A stretch of 64,000 nt of DNA, from the NCBI RefSeq assembly GCF_014639235.1, contig NZ_BMFU01000003.1, forward strand, positions 372,001 through 436,000, given 5' to 3'. This document shows positions 25,956-35,445 of this stretch, in pieces. The stretch's first letter is position 1, and the number at the start of each line of letters is the position of its first letter. The notes below the pieces were generated by a model. That model was not told the DNA's origin. It ran no database searches and was given only the letters and a program-made list of their open reading frames with translations. The stretch is from Paenibacillus silvae (lineage in GTDB: Bacteria; Bacillota; Bacilli; Paenibacillales; Paenibacillaceae). Made by a program: the position numbers and the translations under genes.

Positions 25956-26849
25956 TTAAAATACAACCGTTTTATTTTCATGAACCAGCACACGATCCTC
26001 AACATGCCACTTTACTGCACGCGCAAGCACAACACGCTCAATGGTACGTCCGATCCGTTTCAGCTCCGTTACATCATCCCCGTGACTTACACGCTGAACG
26101 TCCTGTTCGATAATCGGACCGCCGTCCAGCTCTTCCGTAACATAGTGCGCCGTTGCACCAATGATTTTGACGCCGCGATTATAAGCCTGGGCATACGGTT
26201 TACCTCCAACAAAAGCCGGCAGGAAGGAGTGATGAATATTGATAATGCGATTGCGGTAGTGCTCGATAAACATTGGAGAGATAATTTGCATATAACGTGC
26301 GAGAATAATCACATCCACATCGTTTCCGATCACTTCCAGCTGACGCTGCTCCGCTTCTTTTTTGGTATCTGCTGTAACCGGAATATGATGATACGGGATG
26401 CCGAATGATTCCACGTAGTCCTTCATATCCAGGTGATTGCTGACAACAAGCGCAATATCGGCATCGAGATCGCCAGCTTGCCACTGCCACAGCAGCTCTA
26501 CAAGACAGTGATCCTCTTTGGATACAAAAATAGCCAGTCTCTTTTTGCGGCTCACCGCGGAAAGTGTCCATTCCATCTGGAAACGCCCTGCAACTTCTGC
26601 GAAATCCGTTTTCAGCTTCTCCAGATTATTCTCCAGCTGCGGAAGATAGAACTCGATCCGCATAAAGAACATTCCGCCAGACGGGTCCATCGTATACTGG
26701 TCAGACTGTACAATGTTGGCTCCATGCTGATGCAGGAAGTGGGATACTGCCGCTACAATTCCTGGACCATCCGGACAGGAAATAAGCATACGCGCACGAT
26801 TGGCGCGGTTTTGATTATCTGGTCGTGCTTGTTTTGCATGAATCTCCAT
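25956..26849 (-). CDS. purU: Formyltetrahydrofolate deformylase
   Basis: 297 residues: an N-terminal ACT domain (MLISCPDGPGIVAAVSHFLHQHGANI) and a C-terminal formyltransferase-like hydrolase domain with the catalytic Asn-His segment NIHHSFLPAFVGG and a later Asp in ELDGGPIIEQDV. It hydrolyses 10-formyl-THF to formate and THF, balancing one-carbon pools. GGAGG lies 12 bases upstream. Located 42 bases after the nfo stop on the same strand, so possibly co-transcribed. Confidence 0.94.
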   Translation of the reverse strand: MEIHAKQARPDNQNRANRARMLISCPDGPGIVAAVSHFLHQHGANIVQSDQYTMDPSGGMFFMRIEFYLPQLENNLEKLKTDFAEVAGRFQMEWTLSAVSRKKRLAIFVSKEDHCLVELLWQWQAGDLDADIALVVSNHLDMKDYVESFGIPYHHIPVTADTKKEAEQRQLEVIGNDVDVIILARYMQIISPMFIEHYRNRIINIHHSFLPAFVGGKPYAQAYNRGVKIIGATAHYVTEELDGGPIIEQDVQRVSHGDDVTELKRIGRTIERVVLARAVKWHVEDRVLVHENKTVVF

Positions 26850-26891
26850 CGGGTTAATCTTCCTCCTTTAATTAAGGCAAGACTTGCAGGA

Positions 26892-27998
26892 TTAACCTGC
26901 AAGCCAAGCAATCAAGCGATGATTCACTTGTTCTTCATTCAAATGCGGGAACAATGCCGCTTCGGTTACCATGTCATACAAACGTTCCAGCGGTTCACGC
27001 GGGTCGGCTTTTTTGGCTTTGGCATCATTTTTGAGCAGCGTCCACACATCAAGCACATAGGAACGAGATTGCACGTCCTTGCCTTTGAAGAAGTGCTGAA
27101 GCTGTTCAACGTCGGTAAGGAATTCCTGACCGAAGCGGCCCTCTACGTCTCCTCGCAGCAAAGCAATTTCAATCTCATACATCGGACGCTGTGTCTTGGC
27201 ATCTTTACCAATCCAAGGTGTCTCCAGAATGAATGGACGATTGCTTAATTTTTCATGGTTCACAATGCGATTGATCGCTTCGAAACCGATCCAGCCAGAT
27301 CCGATAGGGGTATGACGGTCCTTGCGTGCACCCGCAGTATTTTTACTGTCGTTGATGTGCATTACGGCAATGCGGTCTAGTCCAACCGTACGATCGAACT
27401 CATCCAGCACACCATCCAGATCATTAACGATGTCATAACCCGCATCATGAATGTGGCATGTATCCATACACACCGTCAGACGTTCGTTATGTGTTACCTT
27501 CTCAATGATTTGCGCAATTTCCTCAAAGCTGCGGCCCATCTCGGTCCCTTTACCAGCCATCGTCTCCAGAGCAATGTTCACATCCGTCTCCTGAATGCCA
27601 TCCAGCACTTCATTCAAGCCCTGCGCAATACGCTCAATACCATAATGAGCATCCTTGTCCGTAAACGCACCGGGATGCAGTACAATATTTTTCACACCGA
27701 TGGCATGGGTACGGCGAATCTCCTCCTGAAGGAAATCCACGGCGAGTCTGTACGTGCTGTCCTTATAAGAGCCCAGATTGATGATATAGGGAGCGTGGAC
27801 AACAATTTCCTCGAACCCGCCTGCCTGCATCGCCTGCTTGCCTTCCTCAATAAACATGGATTCAATAGGCTTGCGGCGAGTATTCTGCGGTGCACCCGTA
27901 TATATCATAAACGAACTGGAACCGTACGAGGACGCTTCCTTCGTTGCACTCAATAATCCCTTGTCCGAAAAGGACACGTGGGAGCCGATTTTCAGCAT
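26892..27998 (-). CDS. nfo: Deoxyribonuclease IV (AP endonuclease) with C-terminal extension
   Basis: 368 residues. The TIM-barrel endonuclease IV core uses three metal ions to cut abasic sites. Zinc ligand segments are visible: VVHAPYIINL, VLHPGAFTDK, ALETMAGKG, CMDTCHIHDAGYD, HINDSKN, DRHTPIGSG and ILETPW. The core ends near residue 280, and about 85 more residues follow (from FGQEFLTDVEQLQHFF to AWLAG), longer than the roughly 297 residues of B. subtilis YqfS. GGGGG lies seven bases before the ATG at 27998; ATG 28001 is adjacent. The role of the tail is unknown. Confidence 0.92.
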   Translation of the reverse strand: MLKIGSHVSFSDKGLLSATKEASSYGSSSFMIYTGAPQNTRRKPIESMFIEEGKQAMQAGGFEEIVVHAPYIINLGSYKDSTYRLAVDFLQEEIRRTHAIGVKNIVLHPGAFTDKDAHYGIERIAQGLNEVLDGIQETDVNIALETMAGKGTEMGRSFEEIAQIIEKVTHNERLTVCMDTCHIHDAGYDIVNDLDGVLDEFDRTVGLDRIAVMHINDSKNTAGARKDRHTPIGSGWIGFEAINRIVNHEKLSNRPFILETPWIGKDAKTQRPMYEIEIALLRGDVEGRFGQEFLTDVEQLQHFFKGKDVQSRSYVLDVWTLLKNDAKAKKADPREPLERLYDMVTEAALFPHLNEEQVNHRLIAWLAG

Positions 27999-28167
27999 CA
28001 TTGATCCCCCTTTTTCTGAATTATCCCTTATCATAACGCGATTATCGAAATAAATCTAGAAATGCGCTATAATTCAGGTGAGAGGCTATTTTTGACAGCT
28101 GATTATACCCTGCCGGGCAGCGTTTTTCGTTATCCCGTAAAAATCAATAAACCGAGGTGACTCCGCA

Positions 28168-28635
28168 ATGATTGTTAATGCATACACCCATATTCTGACG
28201 AGCAATGCACCCAGCAACTGGTTTATGAATACGATTGCATTCTGGACAGTTTTGCTGCTGGGCAGCATGTGTATAGGTGGATTTTTCATGATGCGCAAAT
28301 TCCTCAAAGTGCTGCCAAAGGCAGACGGAAAGTCCAAGCTGGATTGGCAGAACTACTGGGTGGAGACAAGCCGTCATTTATGGACGGATGAGGCCAAAGC
28401 ATTTCTCGATCAACTCGTTGAGCCTGTACCCGGCCCATTCCGTGATATTGCTAAACATTCCATCGCAGCCGAGATTGGAAAAATTGCAGTGGAGGATAAT
28501 GCCACCGAAGTGTCCAGAGATCATTGCATCAAAGGGTATATCATTGCAACACCCAAACGGGACAATAAGTTTCTGGTGAAGTTTTTGGAAAAAAATAAAA
28601 TCGACTATACTCCATATCGCCACCTGATGAAATGA
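28168..28635 (+). CDS. DUF2621 family membrane-anchored protein
   Basis: 155 residues. One N-terminal membrane segment (about residues 22-43, FWTVLLLGSMCIGGFFMM) is followed by a soluble domain typical of DUF2621 (DWQNYWVETSRHLWTDEAKAF, VPGPFRDIAKHSIA, TPKRDNKFLVKFL). The family is found in Bacillales and its function is unknown. GAGGTGA precedes the ATG. Divergent from nfo with a 170-base gap. Confidence 0.82.
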   Translation: MIVNAYTHILTSNAPSNWFMNTIAFWTVLLLGSMCIGGFFMMRKFLKVLPKADGKSKLDWQNYWVETSRHLWTDEAKAFLDQLVEPVPGPFRDIAKHSIAAEIGKIAVEDNATEVSRDHCIKGYIIATPKRDNKFLVKFLEKNKIDYTPYRHLMK

Positions 28636-28739
28636 TAAACCATCGTGAAGATGATATAATAATCAAACCAATGGCGGAGGAAGCAATAAATAAATAGCAG
28701 TTAGACGAAAGGCCAAATTGGTTAAATTAAATACAGATC

Positions 28740-28794
28740 AGCTCCGTTCGGGTAAGTCTTGTTACACACTTAACTTACCCTGCGGAGCTTTTTG
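28740..28794 (+). terminator. Strong hairpin with T tract before the TIGR01777 gene
   Basis: AGCTCCG-GGGTAAGT pairs with ACTTACCC-CGGAGCT and runs into TTTTT. It lies 105 bases after the DUF2621 stop but only 25 bases before the next ATG. A -10-like TATAAT at about 28656 lies upstream, so it could attenuate the next gene as well as terminate the previous one. Confidence 0.8.
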
Positions 28795-28819
28795 ACCTAT
28801 TAGAGAGGATGTTCTATTT

Positions 28820-29731
28820 ATGAAAATTGCCATTTGTGGGGGAACCGGTTTTGTCGGAGGCGCTCTTGTTGATTATTGGCTTCAAGCGGGACACCATGTG
28901 AAAGTAATCACTCGCAAGCTGCCTGATCTGCATAATCCGAGTAAAAATCTCTCATATATATCGTGGGAGCAGCTCGAAGAAACACCGCACGAGCTTGAAG
29001 GTTTCGATGCTCTCGTGAACCTTGCGGGTGAAACGCTGAACCAGCGCTGGACCACCAAGGCCAAGCTTGAGATTGTGGAATCACGGGTGACAACCGTTGC
29101 ACGGGTTGCCCGGCTTGTCGAAGCGCTGAAGCAAAAGCCTGAAGTCGTGGTTCAGGCATCAGCTATGGCAATCTATGGAACCTCTCCAGATGAAACCTTT
29201 GATGAGAGCAGTCCTCAAAAATCGATGAACTTCCCTTCCCGGGTGTCGGAACAGTGGGAAATCGCTGCTGATGCGATCCAGGGTGTGAGATTGGTCAAAA
29301 TCCGGGTCAGTCTCGTTTTAGGGCATAAAAAAGGCGCATTTCCGTTGATGAAACTTCCGTATATGCTGGGGTTCGGCGGCAAAATCGGCAGTGGCAAGCA
29401 GTGGACCAGCTGGATTCATATTATGGACATCGTTCGGTTAATTGACTTTACCATTCACAACAAAGAAATCTCAGGTCCAGTGAATGCATCTTCACCTCAT
29501 CCGGTGACAAATGATGAATTTGGACGTACAGTAGGCAAAGTCTATCACCGCCCTCACTGGTTCCCTGTTCCTGGGTTTTTGATTAAAACACTGGTTGGTG
29601 AATTGTCTGTTGTCCTGCTTGAAGGACAGCGGGTCATTCCGCAGAAATCGCTGGATCACGGGTTCCAATTCACCTTCCCCACATTGACTGAAGCTCTCGA
29701 GGATCTGAAGCATCGCGGCTTGTCTGACTAA
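28820..29731 (+). CDS. TIGR01777 family SDR-type epimerase/oxidoreductase
   Basis: 303 residues. The N-terminal Rossmann motif GGTGFVGGAL (residues 7-16) marks an extended SDR. The family-specific stretches LVNLAGETLNQRWT, ESRVTTVARV, QASAMAIYGT and SWIHIMDIVRLI are present, and the C-terminal DUF1731 segment is included (GQRVIPQKSLDHGFQFTFP). Proposed nucleotide-sugar epimerase-like enzymes, with no proven reaction. GAGAGGATG precedes the ATG. Convergent with the tad operon, with 81 bases between and no obvious terminator. Confidence 0.92.
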   Translation: MKIAICGGTGFVGGALVDYWLQAGHHVKVITRKLPDLHNPSKNLSYISWEQLEETPHELEGFDALVNLAGETLNQRWTTKAKLEIVESRVTTVARVARLVEALKQKPEVVVQASAMAIYGTSPDETFDESSPQKSMNFPSRVSEQWEIAADAIQGVRLVKIRVSLVLGHKKGAFPLMKLPYMLGFGGKIGSGKQWTSWIHIMDIVRLIDFTIHNKEISGPVNASSPHPVTNDEFGRTVGKVYHRPHWFPVPGFLIKTLVGELSVVLLEGQRVIPQKSLDHGFQFTFPTLTEALEDLKHRGLSD

Positions 29732-29812
29732 CATGGCTGGACCAAGCTAACGCCATCTCACCTTACATCCGCTCTAGTCTGAATTTCCATTGAGTAAACG
29801 GAACAGATACAT

Positions 29813-31648
29813 TCATCCTGCCACTCGGTATACATAAACCGATTCAGCAAGAATGAATGTGTCTCCGTCCGCCAGTGGATATTCCTTGTATGGAGCCAGC
29901 AGGTTCCCTTGAAGCATCGTTCCATTGACCGAACCCAGGTCCTTGATTACGTATCCACCCGATTGGTTTCGGCTCAATTCCACATGTGCACGTGAGACCC
30001 CATTAGAGTTATCTACACATTGAACCATATCCAAAGCTCTTCCAATTATAAAAGAAGCCCCCTTCACATCTACACGCTCGCTTCTTGCACCTTCTTTCGA
30101 AATCCGTTCCAGATAATATACGGATACATCCGCGTTATTCCTTTCAGCACCTGAGGCGGTCAACTGCTGCAGATTCACGGTTGCATCCGCTGCTGCAGTC
30201 GTGCGATTCCATTCTGAAGTTTCACTGACACCTGCATTTTCAATTGCATTTATACCTGCTCTTGTACCCGCAGCTGTTCCTGCTTTATATTCCTGAACAG
30301 ATAAAGTGTCACTCTTGTTTCCAGCAGGTATGTCGGCAGGCATCGCGGTTTCGACCCCGGCAGGCACATTGCGTAGGCGAGAAGATGTAGAGGCTTCAGC
30401 TTCAGAACTGGCAGATGACAAGTCTCGATGCAGCTTTGCGGCTTCACCAGACTTCTCGGGTGCATTCCAGCGCCAGCTCTCCTGATACATGCCCTCTTCA
30501 TGTCTCGATTGCTGATTTTTTCGTCTGCCCAGGCCGGGAACAAGAAACGACTTATGAATGCCTGATTCACTGTGAGAGCCTGCCTTTCGCTTCCACATCC
30601 AGCATGCAGCTGCAGCAAGCCCGACACTTAGAGAACTCGAGAGAATCATTTCGTTCTGCCCTGGCTGCTCCATGTAGATGAATCTCCAGACTAATGCTAT
30701 TGAGACCATACAGCCGAGCCAGATGTACGTCGTTCTTGAAGAGCCAGATGTTGACCCACTCTGTTTTTCTTTCGTATTCTCCTCCCAATCCACAGCAAAC
30801 GAGGTTTGCTGTATTTGTGAAGCATTTTGTTTCTCATTCATAGCATTAGAGTCTGAGATTGAGTTGTTCGAAACAGGCGGCTCAGCTGCTCTTCTATGTA
30901 AAAAAGACTTTGAACGCAGATTTGGATTTGCATCCTCCGTAATCTCTGCATTCTCCCTCATCCATGGCTGACGCCGAGCCTGTAATTCCAAGACATCTGA
31001 TTTATTCACCCCGTAGCTGAACTCATTTTTTGAATCCATCAGAGCTGCAGCCCCGATTCCTGAATCTGCTGCACTTCCTGTGCACAATTCCAGCAGCAGC
31101 TCACGTAACTGCCGAACATCCCAACGTCCGTCAGCACAAAGCTGTAAAACACGTTGTATCCCTTCTCCCTGCAGCTCCTGGACATACGCCATAAGTCTTA
31201 TGACCAGTTCACGGAATAACATCGGTGTATGATCCTTTTGCCGGGCATCCATCATAGGCACATAGATCAAACCTAGTTCCCCTTGCTCCATGGACCCTTG
31301 AATAAAGATATACTCTTCATGAAGCCACAAATTTTGCGGCTCAAGCATATACTGTCTGCATTCTTCAAGTGCATCAGCCAACTGAAATAAAAGATTGTAC
31401 AGTACGGGTAGAGCAATCTGACCAGACCTCAACATCTGGGATAACATCTTATAACCTGAGATGTCATAATGAAGCGTCACATTTTGATCGATCTCCCGTG
31501 TGTGCACAGGCAGTATACGCGGGATTCGGTTCGAGGATAACATCCCGAGCTGTACCCTGCTAAGCTCCTGCATGCGAAGTCCGTTTTCTTTTTCCAAAGT
31601 CATAAATGCCCCGCCGTTTCGTACAAAATCTCTCGTTAATCCATACAT
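29813..31648 (-). CDS. DUF6382/FHA-domain membrane protein of the tad locus
   Basis: 611 residues. The first 190 form the DUF6382-type domain (VTLHYDISGYKMLSQML onward). Two hydrophobic helices near 315-355 sit in the membrane. A Ser/Ala-rich linker follows, and the last 100 residues are an FHA phosphothreonine-binding domain (FIIGRALDMVQCVD, GVSRAHVELS, IKDLGSVNGTMLQG). GAGG is six bases before the ATG at 31648; GTG 31660 is less likely. It is the last gene of the Tad operon, 76 bases after the prepilin peptidase. It may link pilus assembly to Ser/Thr phosphorylation; no kinase gene is present here. Confidence 0.86.
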   Translation of the reverse strand: MYGLTRDFVRNGGAFMTLEKENGLRMQELSRVQLGMLSSNRIPRILPVHTREIDQNVTLHYDISGYKMLSQMLRSGQIALPVLYNLLFQLADALEECRQYMLEPQNLWLHEEYIFIQGSMEQGELGLIYVPMMDARQKDHTPMLFRELVIRLMAYVQELQGEGIQRVLQLCADGRWDVRQLRELLLELCTGSAADSGIGAAALMDSKNEFSYGVNKSDVLELQARRQPWMRENAEITEDANPNLRSKSFLHRRAAEPPVSNNSISDSNAMNEKQNASQIQQTSFAVDWEENTKEKQSGSTSGSSRTTYIWLGCMVSIALVWRFIYMEQPGQNEMILSSSLSVGLAAAACWMWKRKAGSHSESGIHKSFLVPGLGRRKNQQSRHEEGMYQESWRWNAPEKSGEAAKLHRDLSSASSEAEASTSSRLRNVPAGVETAMPADIPAGNKSDTLSVQEYKAGTAAGTRAGINAIENAGVSETSEWNRTTAAADATVNLQQLTASGAERNNADVSVYYLERISKEGARSERVDVKGASFIIGRALDMVQCVDNSNGVSRAHVELSRNQSGGYVIKDLGSVNGTMLQGNLLAPYKEYPLADGDTFILAESVYVYRVAG

Positions 31649-31724
31649 GCCAATCCTCACTTTCTAATATTATTAGTTGATGTGTGAATGACTATATAGT
31701 TTTTCTGTGTCATGCACACACTCA

Positions 31725-32231
31725 TTATGTTGTCATATAGATCCACGAGCTGATGAAACCGGGCAGAACCGCCAGCATAAATGGGAACTTTAGACTTTTC
31801 TCCTGACTTACCAGTGTGAGAGAGCCCAGCTTAAAGAAACCAAATAGATTAAAAATCACAGTACGGAAGCGCTGCGCACCGTCTCTACGAAACAGCAGAA
31901 TAATGATTCCAATGACACCAGCATATAAAATGGAATAAATTACAACGTGCACACCAAAAGAAAACCCGGTCCACGCTCCGATTCCTCCAAACAGCTTTAC
32001 ATCCCCCGCACCGACCGCACCGATAACATACATCAGAAAAAGCATACCGAAACCGGCTGCAAATCCGGCTGCAGAAAACACCATACCTTCCCACCCGCCC
32101 CATGCCAGATGAGCAGTCGCACCAGCTAAGGTTACTGGCAAGGTCAGCCGATTCGGAATTTTCATCGAGCGAATATCCGATACAAACGCGGCCAGAAGAT
32201 AAACACAGCAGCACGTATAAAACCACTCCAC
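31725..32231 (-). CDS. tadV: A24-family prepilin peptidase (TadV/CpaA)
   Basis: 168 residues with about five hydrophobic helices. Both catalytic Asp motifs of type IV prepilin peptidases are seen: DIRSMKIPNRLT (Asp19) and GAVGAGDVK (Asp77). It would cleave and process the Flp pilin and the TadE-like pseudopilins encoded just upstream. Starts with GTG at 32231, 15 bases after the TadE-like gene and behind AGGAGAGG. Length is that of the minimal, methylase-free TadV type. Confidence 0.9.
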   Translation of the reverse strand: MEWFYTCCCVYLLAAFVSDIRSMKIPNRLTLPVTLAGATAHLAWGGWEGMVFSAAGFAAGFGMLFLMYVIGAVGAGDVKLFGGIGAWTGFSFGVHVVIYSILYAGVIGIIILLFRRDGAQRFRTVIFNLFGFFKLGSLTLVSQEKSLKFPFMLAVLPGFISSWIYMTT

Positions 32232-32246
32232 CTACATCACCTCTCC

Positions 32247-33203
32247 TTATTTTCTGGATGCCACAGTAAATGTCGTTTCCGTCTGCGAACCTTCCGCTGT
32301 CTCCACCACAAAACTCCACGTTCCTTCCGTCGTTCGAGTGCCGACAAACCAGGTCCACTCGATGATCCCGTTTTCGTCAGCAGCAGCCCAGCCTAAATGC
32401 TTCGCAGAACTCTCACCTGACTTGTAAAATATCGTAAGATTGGCTGAAGCTCCCGGCTCAACCTGAACTTTGATCGTTGCATGATTGCCTATATATGCCG
32501 GTTCCGGCTTCGACAGAATAGCTGCCGCACCCGTACTGCTGTCATTCCCTTCACCATTGGCTGCCGCCTCCTCTGTGTCACCAATCCATATTCGTTCAGC
32601 TGCGGCAGCTTGAATTCGTAGGGGTTTACTCAAAAAGGGAACTTTCACAGGCAGCTCATAACTCAGCTCAAGTCTGAAGTATGGATTCGTTTTACTCTTC
32701 AGATTGGGAACAGATATTCCATTAACATGAATCCGCTCCAGATCCAGCAGACTCGTTTCAACAAACGGCTGAAGCAGTGGTTTGATAACAGGATCGAGCA
32801 CCGCCTCGAATGCTGCTGTTTTGATCCTTTGCAGCGGTTCTTCACCGTTTTTGGCCGCTGCCCGAACCCAGTCACTTATCGGTGCAGGTAATGAAGATGC
32901 GTAATCATCGGCCCATTCCGTCAGTGCGAGCTCCGGCCACTTCCACTCCCCCTTAACACCCTCTCCGCCTGCAGAATCCGACGGACTATAAACGAGTGAT
33001 ACAGGGTACACCTTTGTTGACAGCTGCTTCACTGCTTCCCCCGCGGTGCTTTGCAGAGCAGTAGAGATCAATGTCATCTGAACAATGAAGATCAGAAATA
33101 AAATAAAAAACAGAAATACAGGCAGTACCAGCGAAGCTTCCAGTACCATACTGCCCTGCTCTTTCTTGGCTTCAGGCATCTGTATCCATCGCCCCTCCGT
33201 CAA
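32247..33203 (-). CDS. TadE-like pseudopilin with Ig-like C-terminal domain
   Basis: 318 residues. A class III prepilin-like N-terminus (cleavage expected after Gly17, Glu at +5: G-SMVLE) leads into a membrane helix (ASLVLPVFLFFILFLIFIV). The middle region is unassigned. The last 90 residues look like a beta-sandwich domain (HATIKVQVEPGASANLTIFY, then GIIEWTWFVGTRTTEGTWSF), unusual for TadE proteins. TTG at 33203 follows GGTGGAG at good spacing; an ATG at 33179 is the alternative. Part of the Tad operon; probably surface exposed. Confidence 0.8.
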   Translation of the reverse strand: MTEGRWIQMPEAKKEQGSMVLEASLVLPVFLFFILFLIFIVQMTLISTALQSTAGEAVKQLSTKVYPVSLVYSPSDSAGGEGVKGEWKWPELALTEWADDYASSLPAPISDWVRAAAKNGEEPLQRIKTAAFEAVLDPVIKPLLQPFVETSLLDLERIHVNGISVPNLKSKTNPYFRLELSYELPVKVPFLSKPLRIQAAAAERIWIGDTEEAAANGEGNDSSTGAAAILSKPEPAYIGNHATIKVQVEPGASANLTIFYKSGESSAKHLGWAAADENGIIEWTWFVGTRTTEGTWSFVVETAEGSQTETTFTVASRK

Positions 33204-33240
33204 AACTTCTCCACCTGTTCATCAAAATTTCTCCATCCGT

Positions 33241-35430
33241 TCAATACGAATAATCCGCCTTATGCTCAATAAAAAAACGTCCGTCCTGCACTTGATCTGT
33301 GCTGCCCATAGCGGCACCTATACTTCGCACGACTCCAGGCAAAAACCACAGCTTGATGCTGCTGCGCATCTGACCCGAAGCATATGTAAACTTTTCATCC
33401 GGGTTTACCCCCGTATTCATTCGGATTAATGCCAGCATTCGAGACATTTTACGTTCATTATTGCTGTGCATAAGCAGGAAGAGACGAAGATGATCTCTGT
33501 AGGTCAGCTTCACCTTGATATATTTCGACAGCTCCACACTGCCCTCTTTGGCCAGCTTCATCATGTCCTCGATGGCATGTGTAATGCCGTATAAAATGGC
33601 CGCAGACAAAACAAGCAGCGGATTACCCAGCTTGCTGTTCTCAGCCAGCCCTTCAGCCGTTCGAATGGCAAGACGCAAACCAAAGATCTCTGCATATGCA
33701 GCCGCAATGTTACCAGAAGAATTGTGAAATCCGTAGATGATATATTCCAGTTCCTGATTCTCCAGCTTGAACATATCACCGGCCTCACCATCACCTTCTG
33801 TCCAGGAAAACAATTGACCAAAATCCATAGAATTAAAATAGGCGAGCGCGTACTCATTCTGGAACAATTCATCGCCCAGGCTGGCTAGTAGGCCTGACAT
33901 ACCGCCAAACAGCTGATCCATTCCTTTCATCGCATTTCCTCCTGAATCATACGGATCACTTGATATCTCGGCTTTTTCCGCTTGCTCGGAGCTTTTTTCA
34001 TTCAATGCGATGTTGGCATCATAATATTGTTCAAGCTGCTTGAACGCCTGCTGTGCACCAGAGCTTCCTTTCTCAATGCGTGTTAATAGCCGTTTCATTT
34101 CTTGCAGCTTGCCTTTGGACTGCTTGTCATTCGCTTTGCGCTGCGCGTCGGAACCGCGGCCAGTTTCAAGCTCTTCTTTGCTTTGCGTAATGAGATTGGA
34201 AGGCCCCGTCCGCTCATAAGAATTCATATAACGTTCCGTCGTTTGACTGGCTTGTCTGACCGCAGGCTTGATCGGAACGCCCCATTCTCCCGTCACACTG
34301 CGGAGCTGTGTATTCAGCTCCATACAGTCTTTACGAACGTTGGCGAACTCCGTATTCTGTGATGTCACGCGAGTCTTTAACCGATCAAACAAAGCATCCT
34401 CTCGTACAAGCTCCGAAGCGAGAGAACGTGTGCTTTTAGCTTCACTACCCGAACCAGTCTTCTCAAGAGCGGCCCCTGGCAGGGAAGAATTGCCTACATC
34501 GTCATAACTGACATTTTCTGCCCGGTTCTCCCCTTCCGCAATCACACGTTTCATCTCTTCGTTGATTTGACGTGCCTCTTCAATCTTCGCCTCTGCTTCC
34601 ACAAGCCTGGTCTGATGTGTCTGCAGCGCTGGCTGGATAATCATGCTTATGCCTGTCACTATGCTGTTAACGCCTGTTCGGTAACGCCCCAATTCAACTA
34701 TGTACTGCTGCTCGATAAAAGGCAGACCTTCATCTGCCTGCTTTTTGCTTAAATAATCGCCATATCGGGAAGCTGCTTCCGCAGCTGTCTTCGGTGTTTC
34801 TTCAAGCATTTCATCATAGATTGCCTGCGCAGGCGGCTTCATAATCAAGTCAGGGAGACTTGTAACCTGATCCGCAGATTTAACCTGACTGTCAATCGCT
34901 TCATCGAGCAGTTTTTCACGTTTGTCATAGAGCTTTTGCAACTTTTTCAATATATCTACCGTATGTGCCGCCTCCTTCATCTCCTCCGACATCGGTTTAA
35001 ATCGATCAATCACTTCCAGCACAAAATCAACCGGGGCCCTGTACTTCATATCCTCCTGTATCTGGCGATTGAAAATATCATATCTGCCCAGCTCACGCTC
35101 CATGCCGAGTGAAGTCGTGTCCCACTGCATATCCAGAACAGGGAAACGATCCTTTACAGCTGAAGGCTTCACGCTATCATTTAACACTTTAGCCATAGTA
35201 GCCTCCCCGCTGCTATCCCCATACGCAAACAAACCATACTCCCGCAGTGACGTATCGTAAGCAGACATAACCGATCTCATCGCAGCATGTGTCATACGCT
35301 CCGTCTGCACTCTAAAAGCGGCGATGCGTGCATAATCAATGAAGATCGCGACAAACATATACACTCCCGCCAGAATTAAAATCAGAAACAGCGTTACGGC
35401 CCCGGTTTCACCGTCTTTTTTTCTGAACAG
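33241..35430 (-). CDS. Large TadG-like protein (DUF5702 type), probable CTG start
   Basis: About 729 residues. The first ATG/GTG (GTG 35364) would remove most of the membrane anchor. The frame extends upstream and encodes a typical start (KKDGETGAVTLFLILILAGV). The only start-like codon with a ribosome binding site (GGGGGAGG, 6 bases) is CTG at 35430. A long soluble, coiled-coil-rich region follows (many Glu/Lys/Gln from about 180 to 480), then a C-terminal conserved part with MKLAKEGSVELSKYIKVKLTYRDHLRLFLLM. Probably anchors or shapes the Tad pilus machine on the outer face. Sixteen bases after tadE. Confidence 0.8.
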   Translation of the reverse strand: MFRKKDGETGAVTLFLILILAGVYMFVAIFIDYARIAAFRVQTERMTHAAMRSVMSAYDTSLREYGLFAYGDSSGEATMAKVLNDSVKPSAVKDRFPVLDMQWDTTSLGMERELGRYDIFNRQIQEDMKYRAPVDFVLEVIDRFKPMSEEMKEAAHTVDILKKLQKLYDKREKLLDEAIDSQVKSADQVTSLPDLIMKPPAQAIYDEMLEETPKTAAEAASRYGDYLSKKQADEGLPFIEQQYIVELGRYRTGVNSIVTGISMIIQPALQTHQTRLVEAEAKIEEARQINEEMKRVIAEGENRAENVSYDDVGNSSLPGAALEKTGSGSEAKSTRSLASELVREDALFDRLKTRVTSQNTEFANVRKDCMELNTQLRSVTGEWGVPIKPAVRQASQTTERYMNSYERTGPSNLITQSKEELETGRGSDAQRKANDKQSKGKLQEMKRLLTRIEKGSSGAQQAFKQLEQYYDANIALNEKSSEQAEKAEISSDPYDSGGNAMKGMDQLFGGMSGLLASLGDELFQNEYALAYFNSMDFGQLFSWTEGDGEAGDMFKLENQELEYIIYGFHNSSGNIAAAYAEIFGLRLAIRTAEGLAENSKLGNPLLVLSAAILYGITHAIEDMMKLAKEGSVELSKYIKVKLTYRDHLRLFLLMHSNNERKMSRMLALIRMNTGVNPDEKFTYASGQMRSSIKLWFLPGVVRSIGAAMGSTDQVQDGRFFIEHKADYSY

Positions 35431-35445
35431 AGCCTCCCTCCCCCT

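Noticed and set aside
28671..28697. Tiny leader peptide (ATG ... TAG, 8 codons) before the TIGR01777 gene
   Set aside because: No ribosome binding site upstream and no regulatory codon run.
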